DNA from: an uncultured Bacteroides sp.
GTDB lineage: Bacteria > Bacteroidota > Bacteroidia > Bacteroidales > Bacteroidaceae
Direction: 5' to 3'
Assembly (NCBI GenBank): GCA_949288715.1
Contig: CASELH010000006.1
Location: forward strand, 1 to 64,000
Length of the DNA: 64,000 bases
The position numbers were made by a program, and so were the translations under genes. The number at the start of each line of letters is the position of its first letter. Position 1 is the first letter of the stretch. Below are positions 9,501 through 17,929 of the stretch, one piece after another. The notes under the pieces are model-generated. The model was given only the letters and a program-made list of their open reading frames with translations, ran no database searches and was not told the DNA's origin.

Positions 9501-10481
9501 AGCCACACAGGCACCGGCCTCGGCCTGCCCTTAGCACGCTCATTGGCCGAAATGCATGGAGGTACGCTGAATTTATCCCAATCGACCCCCGGCCTCACTA
9601 CCTTCAGAATAGACCTGCCTGTCAATCAGCCGAACTCGCTGCACCTGCAAGAACAAGACAGCAAAAAAGAGAAGAAGAAAGAAACCGAGGCCGACAGGTA
9701 CATCATTCATAAATCGCGACCAACCATTCTGATTGTAGAAGACAACGCAGAAATGCTCCACTTCATCGGGAAGGAAATCAACTCCTTGTACAACGTAGCA
9801 ACAGCCTCAAATGGAGAAGAAGCGATTTCCTACATGAAAGGGAACAGCATACAACTAATCATCAGCGACATCATGATGCCTGTCATGGACGGACTGACTT
9901 TACTGAAAACCGTAAAAACCGACTTGGAGTTCAGCCATATCCCGGTCATTTTGCTGACTGCCAAAAACTCCCTGCAATCGCGCATCGAAGGGCTGGAGCA
10001 AGGCGCAGACGCTTATATTGACAAGCCGTTCTCCATGGACTTGCTACTGACCCAGGTGACCAACTTGCTGAACAACCGCGAAAACATGAGGGCCTACTAT
10101 TTCAATTCTCCCATCGCGAATATCAAGTCGATAGCCCATACAAAGACGGATGAAAAGTTCTTGAAAAAGCTCAACGACATCATCAACAGCCATATAGATG
10201 ACGTAAACCTGGATGTAGACATGATAGCAGACTTAATGAACTTAAGTCGGCCCACACTTTACCGGAAAATCAGTGCCATATCCAACCTGACGCCCAATGA
10301 ACTTATCAAAGTTACCCGCCTGAAGAAAGCCGCAGAACTCATTGCGCAAGGCGAGATGAAGATTTATGAAATAGCCGAGGCCGTAGGATTCAAGTCACAG
10401 CCCTACTTCAGCCAGGCTTTTTCCAAACAATTCAACATGAGTCCTTCGCAATATGCCAAGGAGAACGGACAAAAAGAATGA
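6549..10481 (+). CDS. Hybrid two-component system sensor/regulator (HTCS) of the PUL
   Basis: The 1310-residue protein contains a whole signalling pathway. It has a signal peptide (about 1-19) and a periplasmic two-propeller sensor made of many regulator-propeller repeats such as GNLWIGTEDAGI (about 25-650). A Y_Y_Y domain follows (about 680-750), then one membrane helix (about 760-784). The histidine kinase has His817 in AHEVRTPLTLIKTPLDQL and an ATPase G-box GTGLGLPLA. Next are a receiver domain (about 1055-1175) with phospho-acceptor Asp1107 in ISDIMMP and Lys in DKPF, and a C-terminal AraC-type DNA-binding domain. HTCS proteins sense oligosaccharides in the periplasm and activate adjacent PUL genes. 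It is divergent from the DUF1080-GH13-SusC-SusD operon, its likely target. All catalytic residues appear intact. Confidence 0.96.
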   Translation: MKPGMLIIGLFTWIQLNANPFYFRTYDIEDGLCHNYAFCCAQDSYGFMWFGTKAGLTSFDGKTFYTHKDYSSGEGALISYNILDLEKSPTGQMWVSTDNGVQKYDYQSDSFAPVLDFTKDQSFHALQFDREGNLWMLAYGYSLIKYDEGKDEHTTYMHKGDDPIIAFHITQQGQIWAATARGNIVFLNQDGDGEFTSIGLPPIEGITTLWASPQDSLILIGTTDNGIKRIDLASNTCRDILPSKKEFPLYTRKITQMNDGKVWIGTFNGIYIYDIHTDTLTSIRRDPGNPYSLSNDAIQDIFQDDENGIWICTDNGGISYLPPYSEFEKYYDIDGENTIKGNIIHDICTDHNGNLWIGTEDAGINKFDRKRNAFQVFNDKNGLSQNCIHGLAVIGNKLWIGTHANGIDVMDLRTERITRHYTLSPNAMMHTNNIVVYLYQTRDKQLYVATNLGVYRFNAAEDKFELSPQFPNNCRIQTLFEDHEGTIWAGTVNRGLYYYDPSTGRHGEFKLDSLSLRMNRTVNHIHEDKQHNLWFATGNGVKMYNRKTRQTRQYDMLDGLPSGIIYRIEEDDKGYLWISTANGLACLSPTDHTIKAFKKEHGLTSNQFNYNSSLRASDGTLFFGSLKGMISFRPDSIHEFSVRPKTYISRISYNDPDQNLLHQENIILKKEITLAYNQSTFHIDYISLNYQAPDLTRYAYRMEGLNTEWNQVEGENRIYFTKLPPGTYTFMLKAANLSGIWSEEPATFRIIVLPPWWLSTWACIVYVIIAAGSVILLILFVTRRNKAKMMLAMKEFEDEKEKELYRAKIDFFINIAHEVRTPLTLIKTPLDQLMKDDKLSPNARKYLTIINKNANRLLNLVNQLLDFRKAEAEGNRLNFVETDIIALIHEVCDYFREAAEQKAIRLSIESNEDAFYAYIDKEACTKILSNLLSNAIKYAASLIEIQFKVQNNQHFTIDITNDGEVIPNEHKEKLFEPFFRSHPDSHTGTGLGLPLARSLAEMHGGTLNLSQSTPGLTTFRIDLPVNQPNSLHLQEQDSKKEKKKETEADRYIIHKSRPTILIVEDNAEMLHFIGKEINSLYNVATASNGEEAISYMKGNSIQLIISDIMMPVMDGLTLLKTVKTDLEFSHIPVILLTAKNSLQSRIEGLEQGADAYIDKPFSMDLLLTQVTNLLNNRENMRAYYFNSPIANIKSIAHTKTDEKFLKKLNDIINSHIDDVNLDVDMIADLMNLSRPTLYRKISAISNLTPNELIKVTRLKKAAELIAQGEMKIYEIAEAVGFKSQPYFSQAFSKQFNMSPSQYAKENGQKE

Positions 10482-10485
10482 AAAA

Positions 10486-10518
10486 GGAGGGCGCATCATC
10501 TTTTTTGATGCGCTCTCC
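10486..10518 (-). terminator. Rho-independent terminator between converging transcripts
   Basis: A 13-bp stem pairs 10486-10498 with 10506-10518 around a T-rich loop. On the minus strand it is followed by a run of five T (10485-10481). This fits termination of the leftward operon ending at 10541. It also immediately follows the stop codon of the hybrid sensor, so it may act on both strands. Confidence 0.75.
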
Positions 10519-10540
10519 ACAACACAACCTGAAAAACCTA

Positions 10541-11527
10541 TTACCCTAAAGAACAATCTTTAATGACTTGGCAAGTTTTGTTATAGCTTTGCCGCAAAAC
10601 TTCTTTAACGTCCATCGTCTCCCAGTATTTCTTATTAAAAAGTTCTACTGAGAAAGCTCCGCGGAATCCGGTATCGTACAACAACGGCAACAGTTCCTTA
10701 AACGGACAAATCCCATCGCCCGGAAATACGCGGTCTGAATCATTCAGCCTCTCACGTGGAGGGACGGATGGATAATCGTTAATATGAAAAACCGGTAACA
10801 TCTTTCCATTCACCAGACGCAAGCCATCAAAGTCGTTGCCTCCCCGATAGAGGTGATAAAAATCCAGCAATACCGAAGCCTTAGGGTGCCCGGCACCTAT
10901 GGCAATGGCCATAGTGTCCGATAACTGGTTTAACACGCCTGCGCCCCACAGTTCCAAAATGGGCGAAACACCCACTTCGTCACCTAAATCAAGCGCTGCA
11001 CGGTAACGGTCGATATATTCCGGCATGCGAGTACGGTCGAAACGCTCCACTCCCTGTGCCGGAGCAGCAATGTACTTACCGCCTAAAGCAGCTACCATCT
11101 CCATGTCGTGACGCATTTGCTTCAGGCCTTCCTTACGTTGGGAAGGGTCATCGGCAAACCAGGTGAAAAAGGCTATCATATTTTCCAGCTTCAGCCCGGA
11201 ACTGTCCAAACGGCGCCGCAACGCTTCGTAGGAACCACCCCGGCTGACGTATGTTGCTACATCTTGCGCCCAAAGTTCGATTCCGTCGAAACCGGCCTCC
11301 GCACACAAGTCTATCTGTTGCTCTACCGGCAACTTATAACCCGATATAGTTGAAACGTTCAGGCTTACCCGAAACGGGCGGCCGGGGGAGGCTGCCCTCC
11401 CGGGAGCCATCTTCCCTTCATCCTTTTTCGAGACGAAAGAGGAAGATAATCCCGCGAAAGCGCCTCCCAATATAGCCAGCCCGGTAGTCCGGAGCATATC
11501 GCGTCGTGTCATCTTATGTTCAAGCAT
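10541..11527 (-). CDS. Tat-type exported sugar phosphate isomerase/epimerase-fold protein
   Basis: This is a TIM-barrel protein of the xylose-isomerase-like/AP-endonuclease-2 family, about 328 residues. The N-terminus carries a twin-arginine motif (TRRDMLR) followed by a hydrophobic segment (TTGLAILGGAFAGL), pointing to Tat export to the periplasm. Metal-site-type motifs are visible: FDGIELWA, SPILELWGAG, SVLLDFYHLYRGG, PVFHINDYPS and GAFSVELFN. These acidic and histidine positions are where the family binds a divalent metal. A frame extends to 11539, but that start would be TTG; the ATG at 11527 is preferred and the ATG at 11512 is an alternative. It is the last gene of the SusC-SusD operon. 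The reaction is unknown; family members isomerise or epimerise (keto) sugars. Confidence 0.85.
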   Translation of the reverse strand: MLEHKMTRRDMLRTTGLAILGGAFAGLSSSFVSKKDEGKMAPGRAASPGRPFRVSLNVSTISGYKLPVEQQIDLCAEAGFDGIELWAQDVATYVSRGGSYEALRRRLDSSGLKLENMIAFFTWFADDPSQRKEGLKQMRHDMEMVAALGGKYIAAPAQGVERFDRTRMPEYIDRYRAALDLGDEVGVSPILELWGAGVLNQLSDTMAIAIGAGHPKASVLLDFYHLYRGGNDFDGLRLVNGKMLPVFHINDYPSVPPRERLNDSDRVFPGDGICPFKELLPLLYDTGFRGAFSVELFNKKYWETMDVKEVLRQSYNKTCQVIKDCSLG

Positions 11528-11562
11528 ATCCCCTAACAATTAATCATAATAAGACACTACTA

Positions 11563-13134
11563 TCAATAACCCGGATTTTGTTGCCATGTCTGGTTTTTCG
11601 TAATCTGGTCGTAAGGTATGGGGAAAAGGTCGCGCGTATTGTCGCTCAAAGCCTCTTTGAAAGTCCAGCTGCCCTTTGCAAAGCGATCCCATCGGATTAA
11701 ATCTTGCCGGCGCCAGCCTTCCCAAGCAAATTCCCGGCCACGCTCATCAATCAGCTCGTCTAAAGTCAACGTTTCCGGTGTATAGACAGGCTGATTAGCA
11801 CGTTGCCTGATTAATTGGAACTGAGGGTCAGCACACAAAGTAGCCAACGAGCTGTTTCCGCCACGCAAAATGGCTTCAGCCTTCATGTAATACACATCTG
11901 CCATGCGATAAAGCACGAAGTCATTATTCATGTTTCCGGTCATGCCCTGCTCATATTCATACTTTTGTATGCGTGCCCCTTCCCAGCGGTAAGCTGCATT
12001 CAAGGAAGACACTTCTATGGTCAGGTTCAATTGTTTACCTCCATTATCCTCGTCTATAATCGGCTCACCCGTTGTTTTGTTGACCTGGGGACCGTAGGCA
12101 AAAGTTGCTCTTTTCCGGAGGTCGTCATCGCTATACAGATTCATGAAGTCGGGTGTGGCACAACCACCATTCCATCCGCCGACTTCAATGCCCCACATTT
12201 CTCTTGATTTGGGATGGCCGGAAAACTTATGGAAGTGGAACTCATAATCACCGTTCGAGTTGATGCCGTTTTGCATCGGAATCACAAAGATATTCTCCTT
12301 GCACGATTCGTTGGACACCATAAATGGCTCCGAGAAATTAGCGACAACCTCATAATGCCCGGAGTTGATGACCTTATCGCAATATTCTATCACCTTGTCC
12401 ATATCCGCAGGTGCATAAGCATCAGCGCCCTTGAAGACCTTAGCATTCAAATAAAGCTTTGCCAACATCACGTATGCCATTTGCTGGGTGCAACGGCCAT
12501 AATTTTCGGGCGTAGGAGCCTCATCCAGGTATTCCACGTTTTCCAAAATGCAATCCACCACTTTTTGGTATAGCTCAGCACGAGGCATCTGGGGAGATGA
12601 CGTAATCTCATTTTCGTATGTATCTATATAAGGTACATTGCCGAACAAGTCCAACATGATAGAATAATAGAAACAACGCAAGACATTGGCCTCCGCACGA
12701 TATCGCAAATACACGGACTCCTCCATTTCATCCTTATAGGTATCAAGGTCATTCACCACGCGGTTACAGGTGGTAATGCCGGAGAAAACAGAAATCCACA
12801 CGTTATTCAATCCATCCAAATTGTACTCCCACTGGTGTTGATGGAAATCTTGCCACAAACCACCATCATACCAGTCATTACCCGGTGTACGTGTGGGCAC
12901 TACACATTCATCCGAAGATACCGTTTGCAACCCCCATACGCCCCAGTGATTCTGGTAAGCCTGCAATTCCGCATAAGCTGCACCTACCGCTTGGGGTATC
13001 AGCGAGGGGTCGGCATAAAAATTACTCGACACCATTTTCCCTGTCGTGTCTTCAGACATATCCGTACAAGCGGGAAGTAAAGTAGCCAGACTGACCAATG
13101 CTACTATATAACCATACAAACTATGTTTTTTCAT
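11563..13134 (-). CDS. SusD/RagB-like glycan-binding lipoprotein
   Basis: The 523-residue protein has a signal peptide ending in the lipobox LPAC (MKKHSLYGYIVALVSLATLL, then PAC). It shows the SusD organisation: an N-terminal part with NNVWISVFSGITTCNRVVND, TPR-like helices (LRYRAEANVLRCFYYSIML), a variable glycan-facing region, and the C-terminal signature LDELIDERGREFAWEGWRRQ and LFPIPYDQI. It should sit on the cell surface as the lid of the SusC protein encoded 29 bp upstream in the same direction. The substrate is unknown. The neighbouring enzymes (GH127-type, Gfo/Idh/MocA, isomerase fold) suggest a plant-type or keto-modified glycan, which is inference. Confidence 0.95.
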   Translation of the reverse strand: MKKHSLYGYIVALVSLATLLPACTDMSEDTTGKMVSSNFYADPSLIPQAVGAAYAELQAYQNHWGVWGLQTVSSDECVVPTRTPGNDWYDGGLWQDFHQHQWEYNLDGLNNVWISVFSGITTCNRVVNDLDTYKDEMEESVYLRYRAEANVLRCFYYSIMLDLFGNVPYIDTYENEITSSPQMPRAELYQKVVDCILENVEYLDEAPTPENYGRCTQQMAYVMLAKLYLNAKVFKGADAYAPADMDKVIEYCDKVINSGHYEVVANFSEPFMVSNESCKENIFVIPMQNGINSNGDYEFHFHKFSGHPKSREMWGIEVGGWNGGCATPDFMNLYSDDDLRKRATFAYGPQVNKTTGEPIIDEDNGGKQLNLTIEVSSLNAAYRWEGARIQKYEYEQGMTGNMNNDFVLYRMADVYYMKAEAILRGGNSSLATLCADPQFQLIRQRANQPVYTPETLTLDELIDERGREFAWEGWRRQDLIRWDRFAKGSWTFKEALSDNTRDLFPIPYDQITKNQTWQQNPGY

Positions 13135-13163
13135 AATTCCAAGATTTAAAATACTACATCTAC

Positions 13164-16127
13164 TTAAAACGTCACATTTACACCGAAGATAAACGAACGG
13201 CTTGCCGGATAGTAACGCGTACGCTCAATACCCATATCGTCCAATCCTACCATATCTACCTCCGGGTCGACTCCTGAATAACCAGTAATTGTAAACAGGT
13301 TTTGCCCGGAAAGATAAAGCCGCAGACGTTGAACAAAGCCAAGCTTTTGCACAGGCACATTATAGCCTAACGTAATATTATCCATTTTTAAGAAAGAGCC
13401 ATCTTCCAGGTAATAATTCGAAGCCTGCGCCGCATCTTGCAACGGAGAATCGAGTACAGAAACCAGCATATTCTTCTCTGTTCCGGCTACATTGCGGTTT
13501 TCCAATGCCATTCGGCTTACATTGTAAACATCATTGCCAACTACAGCACGCAAGGTAAATGCCAAATCGAAATCTTTGTAACGGAACTCGTTGGTCCAAC
13601 CTGCGATGAAGTCAGGTTGTGCATTTCCACAAATTTCACGGTCTTCAGCATAAGTAAAATCACCACTACCGTCCACATCTTTGAATATCCATTTTCCATC
13701 TTCGGTGAAGCCCTCGAATATCGGCAAATAGAAATCTCCGACCTTACCGCCGGGCACCAAGCGAATCAATGGTGTAGAATTCATTCCACCTAAATCGCCA
13801 TCCGACAAGTAACCTGTTTCAATCCAATCCGTCTGGAAAGTTTCATTGCTCAACTTATCCAGCCGGTTCGTGTTGAATGAGAAGTTAATAGAACTTGTCC
13901 AAGAAAAATCTTTCGTCATCACAGGGGTTCCGGAAACAGAAATCTCCAAACCTTTACTGGTTGCATCACCCACATTGGCCAACATGGTGGAATATTGATA
14001 GGGTGGTGTCGGCACTTTATATCTATAAAGTAGGTCTGTTACTTTCCGTTTGTATATATCAAGTGTTGTCCTTAAACGCCCATTGAATGCGGAAAAGTCA
14101 ACACCAAGATTCCACTCACCCTTACGTTCCCATTTCAAATCTTTATTCTGGTTCTGTGTAGGACCGTAAGCGTTAATCCAAGCTTTTGAGGAATGGTCAT
14201 AATAACGGCCTACCACTCCCATCATGGGCAAAGAGAGATAATTGTCGGTCGGCATATTTCCGGTAACGCCATAGCCTACACGCAACTTCAACTCATCCAA
14301 CCAATCCACATCTTCCAAGAATGCCTCATTGGCTAATGACCAGCCAGCACTGAATGCCGGGAAAGTTCCCCATTTATGCTCTGCGCCAAGGCGGGTTGAA
14401 GCTTCCCGACGGATAGATGCGGATAACAAATAACGGTTTGCATAGTTATAGTTGACACGGCCGAAGAAAGATACCAGATTGTCTTGAGACACATCGCCTG
14501 TCATCATGCCCTGTGTCGGGTTATTGATCAAATTGCTACCCGCACCCAGATTGTAATAGGAATATACATCGGAATCAAAATTGGAGTTGGACATCCCGAA
14601 ACTCTCCCGATAATTATGCTCATAACTATAGCCTACCATGGCAACCAGATTATGGTCGCCGAAAGATTTCACATAGTCCACCGTGGCCTCCAAAGTGCGG
14701 TTCAACTGGGTATTGAAATTGCGCGATGCCCAACCGTAATTGGAAGTATTGAATTCTTCTCTGGATGTATAGCTTCCTCTATGGGTGTCAAAGTACTTCA
14801 AAGACCCGAATACCTGAGCCTTCAAGCCTTCAATAATGTTCCAACTTACCCGCGCCGAGCCTTGGAACAGACCGCCGCGTGTCCTTTTATCATGCTGCAT
14901 AATGTAGGCAACTGGATTTTCATAGCTTTGAATGTCCAGCGCATAAAAGCCGCCGGCATCTATTGTCCCTGTATCATCGTAAACCGGAGCCGTGGGGTTG
15001 TAATAATAAGCAGACTTGAAAGCGGTGTTATCGCCATGCCCCTCGCGCTCGCCTTCACGGTCAAAACGGCGGTAAGTGGCATCGTAGGCTATCTGCACCT
15101 TGTCATCAAACAAATTTTGGTTTGCCGAGAAACGGGCAATAATTTCATTGAATCCGGACTTTAAAGCAATACCCTGATTGCTACGATAAGAAATAGAGGC
15201 ACGGTAATTGAATTTATTGGTTCCTCCCGTCAACGCCAGGTTATGCGAATGGGAAAACGGTGTTCTTGTCACCTCATCCATCCAGTCCGTATCATAGCCA
15301 CGGTCAGTTCCCCCGTTTGCCAGGAACTGCTCGCGGTCCATTACTTCCAACTGGTTCTGGATGGTGGAAACAGAAACGTAGCCATTGTAGGTGACACTCG
15401 TCTTCCCGGCCGCACCCCGCTTCGTTGTTACCAAGATAACGCCATTCGTGCCGCGCGTGCCATAAATGGCAGCAGCCGAACCGTCTTTCAAAACGTCGAT
15501 GCTCTCAATATCATCCTGCGGAATGGCAGATAATTCTGCTTGCGGAATACCATCGACTACAATCAAGGGAGATGTATTACCAGTTAATGAAGAAGTACCG
15601 CGAAGCTGGAACTTATACCCACCATTGGGGTCACCGGAGTTAGGTTTCGAGATGTTCAAACCAGCCACCTTGCCTTGAATCATGCCCAGCGGGTCAGACT
15701 GCACACCCTTCACCAAGTCATCCTCTTTCAAGCCAGCCACCGAGCCGGTGATTTCCTTCTTCTTTTGCGAGCCGTAGCCAATGGCCACCACTTCCTGCAA
15801 GCCGATACTTTCTTCTCTCAAGGAAACATTAATCGTACTTTCTCCATTTACATGTACTTCATGGGTTTTGTAGCCTATATAAGAAAATACCAGCACGGCA
15901 TCCGAAGCCACGCCTTGAAGCTGATAGGCACCATCCACATCCGATATCGTGCCATTGGTCGTTCCCTTCACAATGACGTTCGCACCGATAATGGTTTCCT
16001 CGCTCAGCGCATCCCTTACCACGCCTTTCACGGTAAGCGTTTGAGCCGATACCGGAAGACACAACACTAAACTGATGGCCAAAGACATAACGACTTGAAG
16101 CCACGTCTCTTTTCTTCGATTTTCCAT
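13164..16127 (-). CDS. SusC/RagA-type TonB-dependent outer-membrane transporter
   Basis: The 987-residue protein starts with a signal peptide (ENRRKETWLQVVMSLAISLV, ending SAQ). A carboxypeptidase-regulatory-like domain (LTVKGVVRDALSEETIIGAN onward) follows, then a TonB-box/plug region (LQEVVAIGYGSQKKKEITGS and SAAAIYGTRGTNGVILVTT) and a barrel ending FIFGVNVTF. The frame is open to 16262, but the upstream extension is rich in Lys/Arg/Ser and overlaps a repeat array. The ATG at 16127 directly before the signal peptide is therefore chosen. It pairs with the SusD encoded 29 bp downstream. The preceding Gfo/Idh/MocA gene ends 189 bp upstream, and that gap carries a 22-bp palindrome array. Confidence 0.95.
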   Translation of the reverse strand: MENRRKETWLQVVMSLAISLVLCLPVSAQTLTVKGVVRDALSEETIIGANVIVKGTTNGTISDVDGAYQLQGVASDAVLVFSYIGYKTHEVHVNGESTINVSLREESIGLQEVVAIGYGSQKKKEITGSVAGLKEDDLVKGVQSDPLGMIQGKVAGLNISKPNSGDPNGGYKFQLRGTSSLTGNTSPLIVVDGIPQAELSAIPQDDIESIDVLKDGSAAAIYGTRGTNGVILVTTKRGAAGKTSVTYNGYVSVSTIQNQLEVMDREQFLANGGTDRGYDTDWMDEVTRTPFSHSHNLALTGGTNKFNYRASISYRSNQGIALKSGFNEIIARFSANQNLFDDKVQIAYDATYRRFDREGEREGHGDNTAFKSAYYYNPTAPVYDDTGTIDAGGFYALDIQSYENPVAYIMQHDKRTRGGLFQGSARVSWNIIEGLKAQVFGSLKYFDTHRGSYTSREEFNTSNYGWASRNFNTQLNRTLEATVDYVKSFGDHNLVAMVGYSYEHNYRESFGMSNSNFDSDVYSYYNLGAGSNLINNPTQGMMTGDVSQDNLVSFFGRVNYNYANRYLLSASIRREASTRLGAEHKWGTFPAFSAGWSLANEAFLEDVDWLDELKLRVGYGVTGNMPTDNYLSLPMMGVVGRYYDHSSKAWINAYGPTQNQNKDLKWERKGEWNLGVDFSAFNGRLRTTLDIYKRKVTDLLYRYKVPTPPYQYSTMLANVGDATSKGLEISVSGTPVMTKDFSWTSSINFSFNTNRLDKLSNETFQTDWIETGYLSDGDLGGMNSTPLIRLVPGGKVGDFYLPIFEGFTEDGKWIFKDVDGSGDFTYAEDREICGNAQPDFIAGWTNEFRYKDFDLAFTLRAVVGNDVYNVSRMALENRNVAGTEKNMLVSVLDSPLQDAAQASNYYLEDGSFLKMDNITLGYNVPVQKLGFVQRLRLYLSGQNLFTITGYSGVDPEVDMVGLDDMGIERTRYYPASRSFIFGVNVTF

Positions 16128-16190
16128 GAATAAATTATTTAAAGTTAATAAGTAGTCAAAAGCGTTTGTATCGGAAAGGCGGCTCCTTCC

Positions 16191-16289
16191 TCTTGCAAAG
16201 AGCCGCGCTTTCTTTTGCAAAGAGACTGAATCAGTGGCACTGATTCCTGGAATAGGTGCCACTGATTCTAAGAAAAGGTGGCACCTTTT
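16191..16289. repeat. 22-bp palindrome array, locus B
   Basis: Five units lie between two genes of one leftward operon. TTGCAA-centred units occur at 16193-16198 and 16215-16220 (22 bp apart). Three dyads then follow with centres at 16237, 16259 and 16281, exactly 22 bp apart. The first is GAATCAGTGGCACTGATTC (16228-16246, perfect 9-bp arms). The last is AAAAGGTGGCACCTTTT (16273-16289, perfect 8-bp arms). The middle one combines half of each neighbour. Confidence 0.85.
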
Positions 16290-16316
16290 CTATCTATTAC
16301 AAGCCATGAGGAGTGA

Positions 16317-17654
16317 TTACACTTTCGGGAATTGCCACGGACTGCGGTACGCACGTGTCAGGTAGGCATCCGCCTTCGGGTTATTCACAAACTTGCGGGT
16401 TTGCGGATCATATACCACACGCGTTCCCGTCAAGTAGGAGATGTTGCCCATATGAGCCAGAATGGTGGCAAACGCTCCCTTTTCGATAGGGCTATTCGTC
16501 TCGATGGACTTATTCAAGATGCACTTACACCAGTTGGTGGCATGCGCCTCAACACCCCCGTCCTCAAACTTACCGACAAGTTGCGAGCGGTCGGCAAGCA
16601 ACTCTCCCGTATAGCTTTTTTCGGGAATCAGTTCATAGCCCTCGCGGTTGCATACCAAGGTTGCCTTGCTTCCAATCCACGCCACTCCCTGGTTGCGGTT
16701 ATAAAGGTGAGCCACCTGCTGTGCCCACTCGATGTGGAAATGCTTGTACTGGAAGATGGTTGTCTGGCAACTCGGCGTCTCGTTGAACGATGTGGGGTCT
16801 TTATAGGCAGTGGAGAATACCGCTTCGGGATACTCGCGGTCGCACAAGCCCAGAATCTTCAAGCCGTCGAAAGCAGAATCGAGCCAGTGCACGCCCCAGT
16901 CGGTCTGCTGCCCGCCACCATAATCCCAAAACTCACGCCATCCACGGAAACGGATTTCATTGAAGGGACGTTCGGGTGCCGGGCCCAGCCACATGTCATA
17001 GTTCAGCGTAGAAGGCGGCTGCGAATCAGCAACCCCGGCACGCGGATTGGTCGACTGGCTAAGCCAAATCTGCACTTTGTACACATCACCAAGTACGCCG
17101 GATTTCAATATTTTGTTTGCCCCCAAGAAATAGCGTTGGCTGGTTTGCCACAAGCCGGTCGTTACTATCCCTTTGTATTTCTTCTGCAAATCCATCATGG
17201 CGTTGCACTCTGCAATGGAGTTGGCCACCGGCTTCTCCACATAGATGGCTTTGCCTGCCTTCAAGGCCTCGCCAAAGATGTAAGGATGCCAATGGTCGGG
17301 GGTGGCAATAATCACTCCGTCGATTTCCTTGTTAGCCAACAATTCACGGAAGTCTCCATACGCCTTGATGTTGGTGGTTTGCTTTGGAAAATCCTTCTTG
17401 AACTGGGCAATTTGCTGGTCGAGCCGCTCCTTGTTGACATCGCACATGGCTACGCAGTGCACCCACGGATTGCCCGTCAGCGCGCCTTGCAAATCGCGGC
17501 ACCCCATGCCGACACCGATTACGGCAAGATTGACCCTTCCATTAATTTTCTCCTCACGAGAAGCGGACGGGGCTGCCGCTCCTACAAGCGAGCTTAGCCC
17601 TAAACCGGCCGCCAATAAACCTGAACTTTTGATAAAATCTCTGCGTGTAGTCAT
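16317..17654 (-). CDS. Tat-type exported Gfo/Idh/MocA family oxidoreductase
   Basis: The 445-residue protein has a textbook twin-arginine signal (TTRRDFIKSSGLLAAGLGLS) and a Rossmann NAD(P)-binding domain starting VNLAVIGVGMGCRDLQG. Further family motifs are IATPDHWHPYIFGEALKAGK and the catalytic-type EKPVANS. The second half (about 170-445) is the alpha/beta substrate domain. Exported members of this family usually carry a tightly bound nicotinamide cofactor and oxidise, reduce or hydrolyse sugars through a keto intermediate; GH109 is one such subgroup. It lies upstream of SusC-SusD and the Tat-type isomerase-fold gene in one leftward operon. A periplasmic sugar-oxidising role is therefore plausible. 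Which carbon and which sugar cannot be told from sequence. Confidence 0.9.
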   Translation of the reverse strand: MTTRRDFIKSSGLLAAGLGLSSLVGAAAPSASREEKINGRVNLAVIGVGMGCRDLQGALTGNPWVHCVAMCDVNKERLDQQIAQFKKDFPKQTTNIKAYGDFRELLANKEIDGVIIATPDHWHPYIFGEALKAGKAIYVEKPVANSIAECNAMMDLQKKYKGIVTTGLWQTSQRYFLGANKILKSGVLGDVYKVQIWLSQSTNPRAGVADSQPPSTLNYDMWLGPAPERPFNEIRFRGWREFWDYGGGQQTDWGVHWLDSAFDGLKILGLCDREYPEAVFSTAYKDPTSFNETPSCQTTIFQYKHFHIEWAQQVAHLYNRNQGVAWIGSKATLVCNREGYELIPEKSYTGELLADRSQLVGKFEDGGVEAHATNWCKCILNKSIETNSPIEKGAFATILAHMGNISYLTGTRVVYDPQTRKFVNNPKADAYLTRAYRSPWQFPKV

Positions 17655-17700
17655 AATCCATTTTTTAAAAGGTTAAACATATTTTTTGTCTACTACATCA

Positions 17701-17708
17701 CAAATGTA
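17701..17708 (-). promoter_or_regulatory. Candidate -7 promoter element for the Gfo/Idh-SusCD operon
   Basis: On the minus strand this is TACATTTG, an exact match to the Bacteroidales -7 consensus TAnnTTTG. It lies about 47 bp before the ATG at 17654. A TTTG occurs at 17725-17722, but at 13 bp it is closer than the usual spacing of about 20 bp, so the -33 element is uncertain. Confidence 0.5.
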
Positions 17709-17831
17709 GCGTGAGGAGCGGCAAATCCTTTTTCTGCATTTTATCAAAATAGTTTCAATTTGTCGCATATTCAATCTTATGCCTTTCTCAACGCTTCATT
17801 AAGACAATAATGAACACCCATGAGACAAAAA

Positions 17832-17886
17832 CAGAAAAAGGCCTCTCAAAGAATTGTTTCCCAACAATTATTAACTCAGAGAGGCC
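17832..17886 (-). terminator. Terminator of the GH127/oxidoreductase operon
   Basis: A long hairpin pairs GGCCTCTC (17840-17847) with GAGAGGCC (17879-17886) and has an inner stem AATTGTT/AACAATT. On the minus strand it is followed by a T-rich tract. It sits 44 bp beyond the end of the leftward gene at 17930. Confidence 0.75.
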
Positions 17887-17929
17887 ATCCTAACAACATA
17901 GAAAGAATAAAGAAACAATATATCCTGCC

